NCBI GenBank assembly: GCA_009746045.1
Contig: RPFO01002200.1
Span: forward strand, 2,501-61,414
Source: Mesostigma viride
Taxonomy: Eukaryota; Streptophyta; Mesostigmatophyceae; Mesostigmatales; Mesostigmataceae
Direction: 5' to 3'
Length of the DNA: 58,914 nt
Under the pieces are notes generated by a model. That model ran no database searches. It was not told the DNA's origin and was given only the letters and a program-made list of their open reading frames with translations. The position numbers and the translations under genes were made by a program. Positions 11,966-22,286 of the stretch are shown piece by piece (position 1 is the stretch's first letter; the number at the start of each line of letters is the position of its first letter).

Positions 11966-12365
11966 TGCATCTGGCCGGAAAGAAGGCAAAAAGCTTACGC
12001 TCAACGAGCTAAGAAAGCAGGAAAACGCTAGCTTAAGACGTTTAACACAAGAACGTACCATAACGGGCATTTATTCGTGCCCAGGCGCACAAGAAAGTCC
12101 ACCCTTTCATGGAGTGGTTGGGCAGTACGCATCGCGCAGGGCTAATGTTATCTTACCGCAAAATGACGGGAAAGGTAAAGATAGCAGCGGGAATTTTTAC
12201 GGCTTTAGAAACATCATTAAACTAGCTTTCCTTACGACCATCAAAACTGGCAACAATCGACAATCAACCCGGCAGGCATCCATTATACTTTATTCATCCC
12301 GACAGAAATTCAGGCCGGACCCCCCCTGCCGATGGCAAAGAAAAAAAGCCCGCGACATTATAGAT
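11966..12365 (+). pseudogene. Damaged copy of the TIR ORF
   Basis: Corresponds to the 132-codon ORF of the left terminal repeat. The central block with NVILPQNDGKGKDSSGNFYG and LAFLTTIKTGNNRQS is intact (12140-12280), but frame changes upstream (around 12020-12120) and near the end (around 12325) break the reading frame. The left copy is therefore the better preserved one. Confidence 0.5.
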
Positions 12366-12511
12366 CGCAACCATCCCGCCATAAATTAGAATCAGTAACT
12401 AATTTTCTCCAACAATCGAGCATTTTTTCTGCTTTCCGCGTGCCAGATTTGTCACGTTTCGTCTAAAGGCAGTCGCCATGGCCACTACCGCAAGGGGTGC
12501 GCGCACCGTGC

Positions 12512-13544
12512 CGACATAGCTTTTGGGCCTCAATTTGCACCGAAATTTGGTCCGTACCGTCCAGCTCAGTCGGATTATGTATGTGGATCGGCCGTGTTGG
12601 TTGCATACGCAGGTATATTAATTCTTGCATTCGCCCCGGACCTTCCCCAGGACAGGTCAGGATATAACAATAATTCTTGCATTCGCCCCCGCCCTTTCCT
12701 ATGGCCTGGTCAGGTTTGGGCGCGACGCCACTAGCGCGGCGCCCGCGACAGAGTGGCCAGGCTCGAGCACGTTTTCTGGATCCCAAGCACCGGATTGGAC
12801 ACTGTCCGAGGACTGGACAGGAATTGGCTGACCAATCGGATGCTTGCTCGTCGTCTCCAAAAACATATATAAAGAGCCAAATCGCTCGAACTACGCAATG
12901 ATCCTTAAGCAGCGTTACTCTGCCGAAATGTCAACCTAGGCCGGTCAAGTGACGCCGAGGTGTTCACCGATAGTTCAGGTCAGCCACAGCGCGCCTTCGA
13001 ATGTAGGCACGGTCGCATTTTTTTTTAGGAAATGTAGAATTGTTGTCGACCAGCTACCAACGCCCGACCGGACCCATACAACGGAAACATCAAGGCGAAG
13101 GCGATGTGATGTAGGTGTGTCTGATATCTCATTAATACACAGAGCATCGTGAATATAATATATAATATAAATTATATAATATACTATAATTAATATATAA
13201 TTTTAATTTTATGTTAATTTTAATGTTATTTCATATAACATAATATAGCATAATATAATTAATATAATATAATATTATATAAACTAGTATATAAAAAATT
13301 AAAATGTAAAAGAAAAATATCTACCTTATTGGGGTTTATTGTTCCTTTCCAGTTCAGCATAAGTACACTCTTGAGTGTGTGCAATGTTTGGTTATACGCC
13401 ATTGTCTTAAAATAGCAACCAATGTAAACCTCCGTCCTAACCACATTTGGATACAATAAAGACATTGATGCCTGACACATAGCATTCATTGCTTGAAATA
13501 CCATGCATATTTTGTGTCAATGTTCTGCAGACCACAGCTTTAAG
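12512..13544. other. Unassigned sequence with AT-rich tract
   Basis: No credible gene. A motif ATTCTTGCATTCGCCCC is directly repeated (12617 and 12672). 13145-13300 is an almost pure A/T tract of TATAAT-like repeats. Short frames elsewhere lack domains. Confidence 0.5.
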
Positions 13545-14175
13545 TGGGCATACTTCGCTTTCCTCAATATAATGGCGACATGGCATTTGGTGAAAGTGGT
13601 GAGTGCCATGAAGTTGCGCCGGCCGTCGTTATCCATGACGAACTGAATGGGTTTCGTGCAAATCAAGTTTTTTGTTTTGGTGTTCCAGTTGCGCCGGCCG
13701 GCGTTTCCAATGGTATCTTGCGCGCACTTGCAAAAGCTTGCACGCTTATCAACATTTTGTGTTGGTGAACATTTTATCACCTCTGGGATTTCCGCCTTCA
13801 CTACCTGAGTTGCTTCTTTGTGGTTTTCAAATGCAACCGAGTTACGCCGGCCGTCGTTACTCATGACAAATTGTAGGGGTTTTGTGCAAATCACTTTTGT
13901 ATGGTTTATGTACATGCATCCAGTTGCGCCGGCCGGCGTTTCCAATGGTATCTTGCAGTTGCGCAATCAGGCCCCATTACCAAAAGTGTGTTTGTACATC
14001 TTTTTTACACCTGAAGGATTTCTGCCTGCATATCCTGAGTTGCTTCTTAATGGTTTTTAATTGCGCCCGAGTTACGCCGGCCGTCGTTATTAATGACAAA
14101 CTGTATGTGTTTCATAAAATCACTTTTGTATGGTTTACATGTATCCAGTTGCGCCGGCCGGCGTTATTAATGACG
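13545..14175. repeat. ~228-bp tandem repeat with CGCCGGCCGGCG palindromes
   Basis: Three imperfect units. Landmarks are GCCGGCCGTCGTTA at 13615, 13843 and 14071 (spacing 228 and 228) and GTTGCGCCGGCCGGCGTT at 13688, 13922 and 14149. Each unit carries the pair of GC-rich motifs, the second containing the perfect palindrome CGCCGGCCGGCG. The same motif (TTACGCCGGCCGTCGTTTC) lies inside intron 3 of the adjacent gene, and a sibling (TTGCGCCCCAAGGCGTTTC) lies in intron 2. The array may be 5' UTR/intron sequence or the 5' end of a transposon carrying that gene. Confidence 0.85.
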
Positions 14176-14311
14176 CTTGTCGTTCTTGTTTGATGCCCAT
14201 CGTTTTCGTCGTGTCTTTAATGGTGATTATTTATCATTACTCATCCTCAGGGCTTTCGGTGCCGCGGGATTAAGAGGCGAAAAAAATCAGCTGCCGTCTG
14301 ACCAAAGTCTG

Positions 14312-17300
14312 ATGGCGCAATCGGGGCGGGGGGCCGTTTCCGACGGTTCGCGTCCCTTGTCCAAGGACGACCGGGAGCCTGCACTTCGCGGTCCCCGGAG
14401 CGACAAGTACATCGAGAACAAGGGGTACAAAATTGCCAATGACATCTTTCCTATCATGGCGGAACGCGTGAAAGCAAACAACCACAGGACGCCAGAGATG
14501 AGCGCGGAGGTTCTGTCTTGCGCAGCTTCAAGACTAAATGCCATGGTGGCCGAGAGCAACGGCATTAAGAAGAGGAAGAACTGTGACGACGGGCTTCCTG
14601 AAAGTTGGGCGGAATCTCTTCGGGATACCATCAAGAAGGCTTTTGGCGACTTGGGAACATCTGAGAAGGATCGTGGGCTTAGGTGGGCCTTGTGTGGACT
14701 TGTTACGAAGGCAATGGAGGGCGTCCCGGACAGGATTGTGGAGCGCGCGTTCGGGATTGACAGGCGCTTTGTCGCAACTGTTCGGGGTCACAGGGATGGA
14801 ATGGAAGAAGGGGAGGACGACCTTTTGATGAGTGCGCCAGAGAGGAGGAGGAGGAAAGACGAGCTTCCGACGGAAGTCATTGCCCTGATACAAGCGTGCT
14901 GGAGGGATGATAACTTGACGCGGGCGTCTCCGAACATGAAGGATGTTCATTGTGAATGGACAAGAAAGGATTACAAACATACACTAGCGTTTTCGGAGGG
15001 TGCGCGCTACTATACTGTCTCCAAGTCGAAGATTTACGAAGTGTTCATTTCCCGCCATCCGGAGTTGAAGCCACCGCGGCGGATGGACACTAGGGAGGGG
15101 GGGGGTGGAGGGAGAGGAGGGCGTGAGGGGGGGAAATCAGGTGATTATGGAGACGGAGGAGGGGATGTCAATGCCTCGCACGAATCAGAAGAGCACAGTT
15201 CATGTGGGATACACTTCTTTTTGCAAGCATATGCCCGCATGCGTCAAGGGGCGGTGGAAAATGCGGAACTTGTGCGCATGCCAGCACCACACTACCATGC
15301 AGTCCATGGTTGGGGGGTTGGCCAAATTTCGTGCAACTTTTCATGCCAGATGCGAGTGCGGACCTGAATGCCACGCGTGCGATCATGGTAGCCAGCTCGA
15401 CGTGGGGTCCTCCGTGCCCACATGTTCCATTTTCAAAGCCACTCACACGACAGAGTGGGTGAACAAGTTTACTTGTGAGGTGGAGGGGATGAGGGAGGGG
15501 GGAGGTTCGAGGTCGTCTGTGGGGTCGTCGCGGCCGCAGGTTCAGCCTTTTCAGGGCGAACTTGAGGATCTGCCCATGCATGGGAGGGTGCTGGACGACG
15601 AGGAAGGGGTGCCCGATCATGACCTGGGCGAGGAGTTGGGGGTTTGCTCGATCCGGCGTAAGGCTTGTGTGTTGGGCACTTGCCGGGCTCCCAAGTGTGG
15701 AATTCGGAACTTCATGTTATGCGAACGGGAGGAGGCTTCCAACCACCTGATTTCATGGACCAGATACGAGATGCAGGATGTGCCGCCGGGTGCGGTTCTT
15801 GGGCCAGAGGTAATTTTTAGTGGAGTGGTTGCGCCCCAAGGCGTTTCTTTTGCAATGTTTCCTGAGGTTCTTGGGCCAGAGGTAATTTTTAGTGGAGTGG
15901 TTGCGCCCCAAGGCGTTTCTTAAGCAATGTTTCCTGAGGTTCTTGGGCCAGAGGTAATTTTTAGTGGAGTGGTTGCGCCCCAAGGCGTTTCTTTTTCAAT
16001 TTTTCCTGAGGTCCTGTCTTTTTTCTTCCTACAGGTCATTGGTGGGTCGAAGTTGATGTCTTTTCTGTATGTGCACATTGCGCATATGCAGGACGACTGT
16101 GACGAGATCGCAAAGGCTGGTGGGCAGCGATTGACGCAAGTCGACGTCAAGTCCACACCAACGGAGCTAAAGGAGGCGATTGTGGACAAGTGGCCGGACT
16201 TCATCCAGCATTGCTTCAACGCGTGGTGGCAAGCGGACGCCTCCAAGGAATGTCTCTCAAGGATGCGGGTGGGGGACCTTGTATGCCACACAGATTACGC
16301 CGAGAACTACCAGTCTTACACCTATCACAATCTCCAAGCACAGTATTGGCATCCAGTCACATTCGTCCTTATGCCCTGGATCGTGCGCTACTTGGATCCA
16401 GCGTCGGGAAAGGTCGTGAGAAGGGAGTTTCACTTCATCGGACAGGGCGGAATGAAAAGGGACGGGCGGGCCCTCCGTTTTGCTATCCTCAAAATCCTGG
16501 CGACACTACGGTCAGAAGGGGTAGAGGTGAAGCGCTTCATTGGGTGGTCGGACAATTGCTCCATGCAGTTCAAGTCAAGGAATGTGATCGCGGAAATGGC
16601 CCGGCTGCTGACGGAGGATCCGCACCTGGAGTCATTTGAGTGGAATTACTTTGGGGAGCAGCACGGAAAGGGGGAGGTGGATGGAGCTGGTGGGACTGTG
16701 AAGTGCATGTTGAGGAGGTGGCACATCAGGGAAGAGAACCAGGACAAACAGACGGCCGCCCAGTTGGTGGAGAATCTGGCGTCGGGGGCGGTGGGCGGGA
16801 CCACAACGACCAGGCGTAACTTCTTCGAGTTCCCCGAGGTAATTAAGTGTACAGTCCTCGTTCAGGGAATAGTTACGCCGGCCGTCGTTTCTAGGGCGTT
16901 CTTGGAGTCCTGGCGATCAGGAGTGCTTAATAAAACACAACTAGCTCGATGGTCTCGTAACTTCAACTTTCCCTTGTGCAAATCTTGTCTTCGACGCGCA
17001 GGTGCTTCCTTACAGCCCAGGGCGCGGCGAAATCAAAGGAGTGAAGAAGGCGCACTGGTGGCGCATGGACAAGTCGAATGTGACGCGCTTAATGCTGCGC
17101 CAGTATTCCTGCTATTGTGGCGGTGCGTGCGCCGAGGAAAGGTGGTGGGATTGTCGAAAGGAGTGGACCGACATGGACGGCTGGAATGTGGGAGGTGCTC
17201 GGATGAAGCTCCACAAACTGGGGGAGCCAGTGCAAAGGAACCCAAACGGACAAGGGGGGCACGCAGGGACGCGACTGAACAGACTACAGGCAGAGAGGAC

Positions 17301-17733
17301 GATGATGGGAAGGAGACTGAAGCTGCGAGACATTTTTGCCGTCGAGTCCTACTCTGGTGATGAGTCCCACGATCCAGATCATCCATATTGGCTAGCGGAA
17401 GTCTTGCAGGAGCCTTATCAGGTGGCCGCTACTTTCGTGAGGCGAGTGGCCGACAGAAACGGCAAGGTCGATAGGGAGTTGTTCCGTAAGGGACAATGGG
17501 TGGTGGGGGTGCGCTACTGGGACAGATTTCCGGGTATGGCGACGATGTTCAAAATGGACGCCGATGCCCAACCTGAACAGCCAAACTTGGTCAATTGCTA
17601 CCTGTGCATGGACGCGGGGTTCGAACACACCATTGTTGTCAACCCAGCTAACAATCGCCAGGCCATCTTGACCATTCCGACAGACGTCGAGAAACGGCTC
17701 ACGAACTTGGCCAAGAAGAGACCTGTTCAGTAG
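14312..17733 (+). CDS. DDE-type transposase-like protein, four exons
   Basis: Model: exons 14312-15140, 15199-15809, 16035-16838, 17002-17733. All introns are GT...AG and the coding length is 2976 nt, so the frame closes over 991 codons. A cysteine cluster (CECGPECHACDHGS) lies around 15355-15390. An RNase H-like core follows: HTDYAENY (Asp about residue 567), WSDNCSMQFKSRN (Asp about 653) and GKGEVDGAGGTVK (about 692-702). These signatures resemble an uncharacterised transposase-derived family with AEN, SD..xxQFK and HGKGxxDGxGG blocks. The DDE fold is inferred, not shown. The intact frame over four exons suggests either a recent autonomous element or a domesticated gene. Upstream repeats share motifs with introns 2 and 3. 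The start could instead lie further upstream in frame (14177). I found no terminal inverted repeats. Confidence 0.75.
15795..16010 (+). repeat. 72-bp triplication containing a splice donor
   Basis: Three copies at 72-bp spacing (GTAATTTTT at 15810, 15882 and 15954). Each starts with the last codons of exon 2 (GTTCTTGGGCCAGAG) and includes the donor GTAATTTTTAG plus the stem-loop CGCC-CCAA-GGCG. Using the second donor would add 24 in-frame residues. A TAA in the second copy blocks a third, longer product. The acceptor TTCCTACAG is at 16034. Confidence 0.9.
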
Positions 17734-18365
17734 GCCAGCTCGCCCGGGCTTGGTTGGACGAGGTGGACAGCCTTGAGAGCACGTGCTTCGTTGTGAGCAC
17801 TTGCCTTTCAGCCGTGATTTGCAAACGAGTTCCTTGTCCTGAATTGTAAAGCTCGATTCATGCTCTTTTAAGGAAGTGTATAATATTATCCAGATCATGT
17901 ATATATTTAGATCTAGACCTGAGTTCAAATAACATTTCTTAGAGGGCTGAGATGCGCGAGGTCCAGCATACATGTATATATCCATGGAGACATGTTACAA
18001 ACTCAAATGTTTCATTGTACGTACCACTAGCTCGTCGACGGGGGTATCCCATGTAATGTATGATTTATGAATTAATTAATCGCTTAATTGTACAATGTAA
18101 ATGGATCATGAACTTGTCAAGTGGCCTAATTTGGTTTATTTGGTTCATCATTTATTGATCTCAATCATTCTTAATTGAATCTCGAGCAATAGCAATCGTG
18201 AAGCAGATCCTAATCATGTGATTTGCATAACATTTGAGAATAGGCAACAAGTGCTACTTTGAGGAATGCGGGGTTGGTCAGGTTATTATAGAGCTAGAGC
18301 TACAAACGGCACATATATTGCAAACTTTGCGCTCCAGGCATGGAATTTCAAAAGTACCAAAATTG
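17734..18365. other. 3' flank of transposase-like gene, AT-rich
   Basis: AT-rich sequence with no credible gene. It presumably includes the 3' UTR of the upstream gene. Short TTAATTAAT tracts lie near 18072-18085. No terminal inverted repeat matching the 5' side was recognised. Confidence 0.5.
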
Positions 18366-19080
18366 GAGCAGTAGATGTTGGGGACGCCCAAGAAGGCTGC
18401 GCTTGGCGCGAGCTCAGCCTCCTCGCGGAGGTCGAGCGTCTGCTGCTGGAGCTGTGCTGCGACGGCGGAGGTGGTGGAGGTGGTGTGATGCTTATTAATT
18501 AAGCATGTCCGCCCAGGTCTGGGTGGGAGGAGCAGCGCCAGCCGGGCCAGCGGGGGCTGGCTTGGCGGCAATGTCCTTTACCGCCTGGGCGGTGATGCCT
18601 GCGGTGTTTTGCAGGCACTCGATGGCGATGGCGGTGTCCTTGAGGCGCTGCATGGTCGATGTCGCGGAGCTGGGCGGTGATGGCGTCGGAGGAGGGGGTG
18701 GTGGCGGTGGAGGAGGCGAGGAGGGTGGCCGAGGTGGCAGTGGAGATGGTGGAGAGGAGGGGGGGCTCAGCAGCCAGCGTGCTGCCCATGGCCGCCACAT
18801 CTGCAGCGAGGGGGGCCACGTGCTGCTCGAGGGCCTCCTTAAGGAGTGAGCGATTGGAGGATTCGGTCAAGGTGGTGGTGATGGGCTGGGGGGGGCAGAG
18901 TTCCTCGATGGAGCGTCCAAGGAGGGAGAAGAGGGCGAATATTTGCAGGCGGGGGCGGGGGGCGGTGAGCGGGATGGAGTCGAATGGGCGCCTCTCAAAG
19001 AAAGCATGCCGGACGAGGCGACCCTGGTGGAAGAGCTGCTTGCACACTTAACAAGAAGGGAGGCGTGCGATCCCCAAAAC
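18366..19080 (-). pseudogene. LINE ORF1 N-terminal fragment
   Basis: Minus-strand frames in several phases match the ORF1 copy at 23873-24637: a serine/threonine/alanine-rich segment, then TAIAIECLQNTAGITAQAVK (compare TATALESLHDTAGLTAQAVQ in that copy), then HHTTSTTS and LDLREEAEL. The frame shifts at least twice and the copy breaks off near 18366 before the RRM-like part. The upstream part (LKEALEQHVAPLAADVAAM) gives N-terminal sequence missing from the other copies. ORF1 proteins are RNA-binding components of LINE particles. This copy is dead. Confidence 0.6.
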
Positions 19081-19239
19081 ATGTAGCTCAGGAGCTTGTC
19101 GAGGTTAAGCTTGTCAAAAAAGCCGGGCTGGCTGGCATGAAATTCAAACTCTTCTCAGCGCGGCGCGGCAGGACGACTGTGCTTAGGCTCAGGCGACGCT
19201 GCGGGCGAGGCATGCAAGCGCGGAGGGCTGGGCGATCAC

Positions 19240-19454
19240 TAGGGCTTGGCTAGTGGGCAAGCAGAAGGGGCGCTTTGCTGAGTAGAATAGGTTGGGTTTT
19301 CTATATTAGATTAGCTTAGAGTTAGATTTGTTCGGTTTCGCGGCTTTGCCCTCCCTCCATCCATCCAAGAAGGGAATATGTGCTACATGATCTCCCAACG
19401 GAGTCATGTTATAATTTAATTTAATTTAATTTAATTTAATTTAATTTAATTTAG
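19240..19454 (+). mobile_element. LINE family A 3' end with hairpin and TTTAA tail
   Basis: Ends as an RT C-terminus-like RFAE-stop, then a ~130-bp 3' UTR that also occurs at 25886-26022. It finishes with the imperfect hairpin CATGATCTCC-CAAC-GGAGTCATG (19386-19408) and a tail of TTTAA repeats (about 19412-19454). Structure and tail are typical of a 5'-truncated non-LTR insertion. Confidence 0.7.
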
Positions 19455-19747
19455 TGGCGCCGCTGCCTTCTGGGCCGGAGGGCAAAGCTGCAGCAGGAGC
19501 TGCAGACGTATTTTCAGGGCTGAGCGCAGCCGCCACGCTGCGTTGCGCGGAGGAGCGTTTGCTCGCCATATATTGCGTAATAGCTTTAGAAAGTTATATA
19601 TCAGCGTGTGCGTCTTAGAAAGAAGAAGCCGCGGATTGTGATATTCACAGCCGAATTTGGTGCCCAAACGTGAAAGTTATGAGCTCCGCCGTCAGCCACG
19701 GCTACCTCGTGGCTCGTGGCTTGGGAGTGTCGGCATATCCTCCTTGA

Positions 19748-20645
19748 TATTAATTAATTAATTAATTAGACTCGTGCTCCCGTTGGGGAGTCACGGAGCA
19801 TTAACCCCAATGGATGGATGGATGGGTGCAAACAGTCCTACCGATCTAATCTATCTACATCGGCTACATACTACATGGATCTAACAGCATTCTAACTACA
19901 ACATCTATCTAGGCAGCCGCACGCTGCCCTAGGGGAGCTATCTGGCGTGCCTCCCACGGGATTGCACACGCGGGCGCTTCCCCACTGGGGGGGGCTCGTT
20001 GTCCGCTATGACCTGGGCCCACTTGGCCTTGTCCATCATCTTCTTCCAAATCACAGAGAGGCCGAGGCCCCCCATGTCCTCTACTAGCTGTTCTTTGAAG
20101 GTGCGGGCCTTGCGGCGTCTAACATCACTGGGCCCAGCCCACGTCAGGAGGTGCCGGCCAGGCTGGGCTGGGCGCAGTCCTGCGGGGGGGCCACGTGAGG
20201 TGTCTACCTGGTTGGTGCGAGCTAGGTGCCCTACTAGCTGCAGGCGTCGTTGCTTAATGGTGCTGGTGATATAGGGCATGCCCTGGTACAGGTCCTCATT
20301 GCGGACATGAGCAGCATATCCTACTCTGAAAATGGAACGCAGCATGCTGGTGACCGCGCCGTCCAGCTTGCGGGCCAGGTCGGCGGTGAGGGTCCACGTC
20401 TCGGCCCCATACGTGAGAACAGGAAGGACGAGGAACTTGAACAGGTCCTGTTTCTCGATCTTGCCCAGGGGCTTGCGCCACAGGGCCCGGTACTGGCTTA
20501 AAGCGTGCCAGGCGAGGGAGATGCGATGGTCCACATCGACCTCGCAGCTGGGGAGCAGGCTGCCTAGCAGCTTAACGCGGTCCCGATACAGGACGCGAGA
20601 GCCGTCTAGGAGATAGAGGGGCGGCGGTGAGTTGGGGAGCCCAGA
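19748..20645 (-). mobile_element. LINE family B 3' fragment (RT C-terminus)
   Basis: Minus-strand coding from about 20645 to the stop at 19938: PLYLLDGS, RVKLLGSLLPSCEVDVD, VLTYGAETWTL, RRLQLVGHLARTNQVDTS, QPGRHLLTWAGP and GLSVIWKKMM. These are the conserved C-terminal blocks after the RT palm of an RTE/CFDP2-like non-LTR reverse transcriptase. The catalytic YADD region is absent, so the copy is 5'-truncated. The 3' UTR runs to a hairpin (CGTGACTCCC-CAAC-GGGAGCACG, about 19772-19796) and a TTAA tail at 19748-19768. A 198-codon frame (20534-19938) is intact within the fragment. Confidence 0.8.
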
Positions 20646-20649
20646 TCCT

Positions 20650-21325
20650 TGATATGCAATAGTGTATTCTGGATTTTCGGTGGTATTCAGTGTTTCTTGG
20701 TCTTAATTGGACAATACTATTCTTAGATAGTCGGCAAGACCGGCTTCGTTGGATCGAAGCTGTTAAATTTTCTTCAGCACCCTGCCGTACTACTGATCGT
20801 ACGCCAACTGAATTGGTACCCGTCCTTCTAGAGGTCTCTTTCGCACTTGTCAAATGTCAGGTTCAAATCACGGACTTGTGGGCTTTCGCTCGCGAACATG
20901 CTTCGCGACACGATTTTCCGCAAACCACATTGAAGTCGTGCCGCAAAGCATGGCTGTTTTCCGGCATTATCCGCCGACGCCATGAGAAGATTCCTGCCAC
21001 GTATGACAAGAGTGCTCACGAACCACGGATCGTGACCCGTGTGAGTCGGCCCTGATTACGGGTCTCCAACTCCTATCGAGGTGAGCCAGGCAGGCTCTGG
21101 TTCACGCGATCGAGCTCATTAGCATCGCGGCCATAGCGCAATCGTTTGGCCAGGCACCTGAGGGTGCGTGAGTGCAGCCGCAGACGTCGTCAACCTAAAG
21201 CGAAAAGGGGGGGGGGGCAGGCCATTGATATGCCAAAGAAATGCAGGGCAAGTAAATGCCGAGCGCACAGCTTATTCGGAAAAATATGCGGGTGCGTCGG
21301 TGGTTTACGGCGTTCCGCCTTTCGA
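20650..21325. other. Unassigned sequence with one possible ORF
   Basis: A 121-codon plus-strand frame (20690-21055) has fairly protein-like composition (for example ITDLWAFAREHASRHDF) but matches nothing I recognise, and has no splice or promoter support. It is not called as a gene. A G-run lies at 21208-21217. Confidence 0.4.
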
Positions 21326-21380
21326 CATTAATAAATTAATTAATTAAAATCATAGCTTCGTTGGGAGCATATGTAACACA
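21326..21380 (-). mobile_element. LINE 3' terminus, hairpin variant with TTAA tail
   Basis: On the minus strand: CATATGCTCCCAACGAAGCTATG, a hairpin related to types A and B, followed by TTAATTAATTAA. Only the terminus is present, as expected for an extreme 5' truncation or a nested remnant. Confidence 0.5.
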
Positions 21381-21404
21381 TAGCCCTGAGAAAGGGGCAT
21401 CTAT

Positions 21405-21850
21405 TTAAAAAAATTAAATTAAATTATAACATGCCTCCGTGGGGAGATCATGTTAAGCACATATTCCATGATGGATGGGGTGGAGGAAGCCGCGTGATCG
21501 AACTATCCTAACTCTAAGCTATCTAGTCTAGAAAATCCTGACTACACTACTCATCAAAACGCCTCCTCCGCTTGGGGGGAGGGGCCGGCTTGCCCACAGG
21601 GTCGGGCGTGTGAGCCTTGACAATCTTCTTCCACCGTGTCTTGTCCTGCATGGCAGTCCAAAGACGGGAGAGAGAGTGGATGCGACCAGTGCTCAAACTG
21701 GGCTGGGACCACTAGGTCGTCCAGCAACATCTGGACGTAGTTCGTGACAGGTTTCCCTACCCTTTTGGGAATGCCCTCGGGGCCAGGCCAGGTCAGAATG
21801 TGTCGCCCTGGCTGGCCAAGCCGCTGGGGGCCGGCCAGACCAAGGGGCAT
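21405..21850 (-). mobile_element. LINE family A 3' fragment
   Basis: Minus-strand coding ends at 21554 and includes LGQPGRHILTWPGPEGIPKR and LLDDLVVPAQFEHW, homologous to the family A copy at 25348-25885. A frameshift lies near the C-terminus. A 3' UTR and hairpin (AACATGATCTCCCCACGGAGGCATGTT on the minus strand, near 21425-21450) lead to a TTTAA-type tail and a T-run at about 21405. Confidence 0.7.
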
Positions 21851-21967
21851 CTATGGGTTTGTAATACAATCAGGGCTACTACAACCTGCAGGTGGAGGAT
21901 GTACAACTAATAATCACCTGCTCTGGGTGAACGAGGTGCACCTGCACCGCCATGATGGTTCATGCCT

Positions 21968-22286
21968 CCTTAACAAGCACAGGCACCCAGGGGGGGCTTG
22001 AGGAGAGGGCCTCATAGAAGGCCTGCATGACATATGGGGTGGAAGGTATGTGGCTAGGCTATAGCTGGTGTACACATGGCATCTCAGCAGAGAGTAACTC
22101 CCTGCATAGGCATACTCAAAGCATGGCTAAATTCTTAATGCATCATCCATGGGAGTTCCCATGGTAGGCTGGGCACGGCTAAATACTGAAAGCATCATCC
22201 ATGGGGGCCATTATGGGCGCACATGCGCGTGGGCCACTTGCAATTAAAGGCTAAGCCTGTCTAATCTACACTACTGGTATATTCCC
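21968..22286. repeat. ~310-bp direct repeat, copy 1
   Basis: Runs from TTAACAAGCACAGGCACCC to GGTATATTCCCTA and is repeated in the same orientation at 23565-23873 with a few small indels. The two copies bracket the Penelope-like element exactly. Copy 2 runs straight into the ORF1 3' end. Confidence 0.9.

Larger units (their letters stand above)
4407..12511. mobile_element. Giant foldback element, ~8.1 kb
   Basis: Two ~1.03-kb terminal inverted repeats (4407-5434 and 11477-12511) bound a core made almost wholly of ~70-bp satellite, itself split into two arms of opposite orientation that meet at about 8259. Between the right satellite arm and the right terminal repeat lie ~890 bp that have no counterpart on the left, including a 30-bp minisatellite. 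I see no transposase, so the element is non-autonomous. Its ends match the self-complementary GGTGCGCGCACC. No clear target duplication is visible next to these boundaries, so the ends may be off by a few bases. This architecture resembles Drosophila FB or long-TIR Mutator-like foldback elements, but relatedness is only inferred. Confidence 0.85.
11477..12511. repeat. Right terminal inverted repeat of foldback
   Basis: Reverse complement of the left repeat. It begins CAAGCCGGACACGTGG next to the minisatellite side and ends GGTGCGCGCACCGTGC. A small direct-orientation damaged copy of the TIR ORF lies inside. Confidence 0.9.

Noticed and set aside
15090-15200. Frameshift at the G-run in the DDE-type gene
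   Set aside because: A 58-bp GT...AG intron (15141-15198) restores the frame exactly, so no lesion needs to be assumed.
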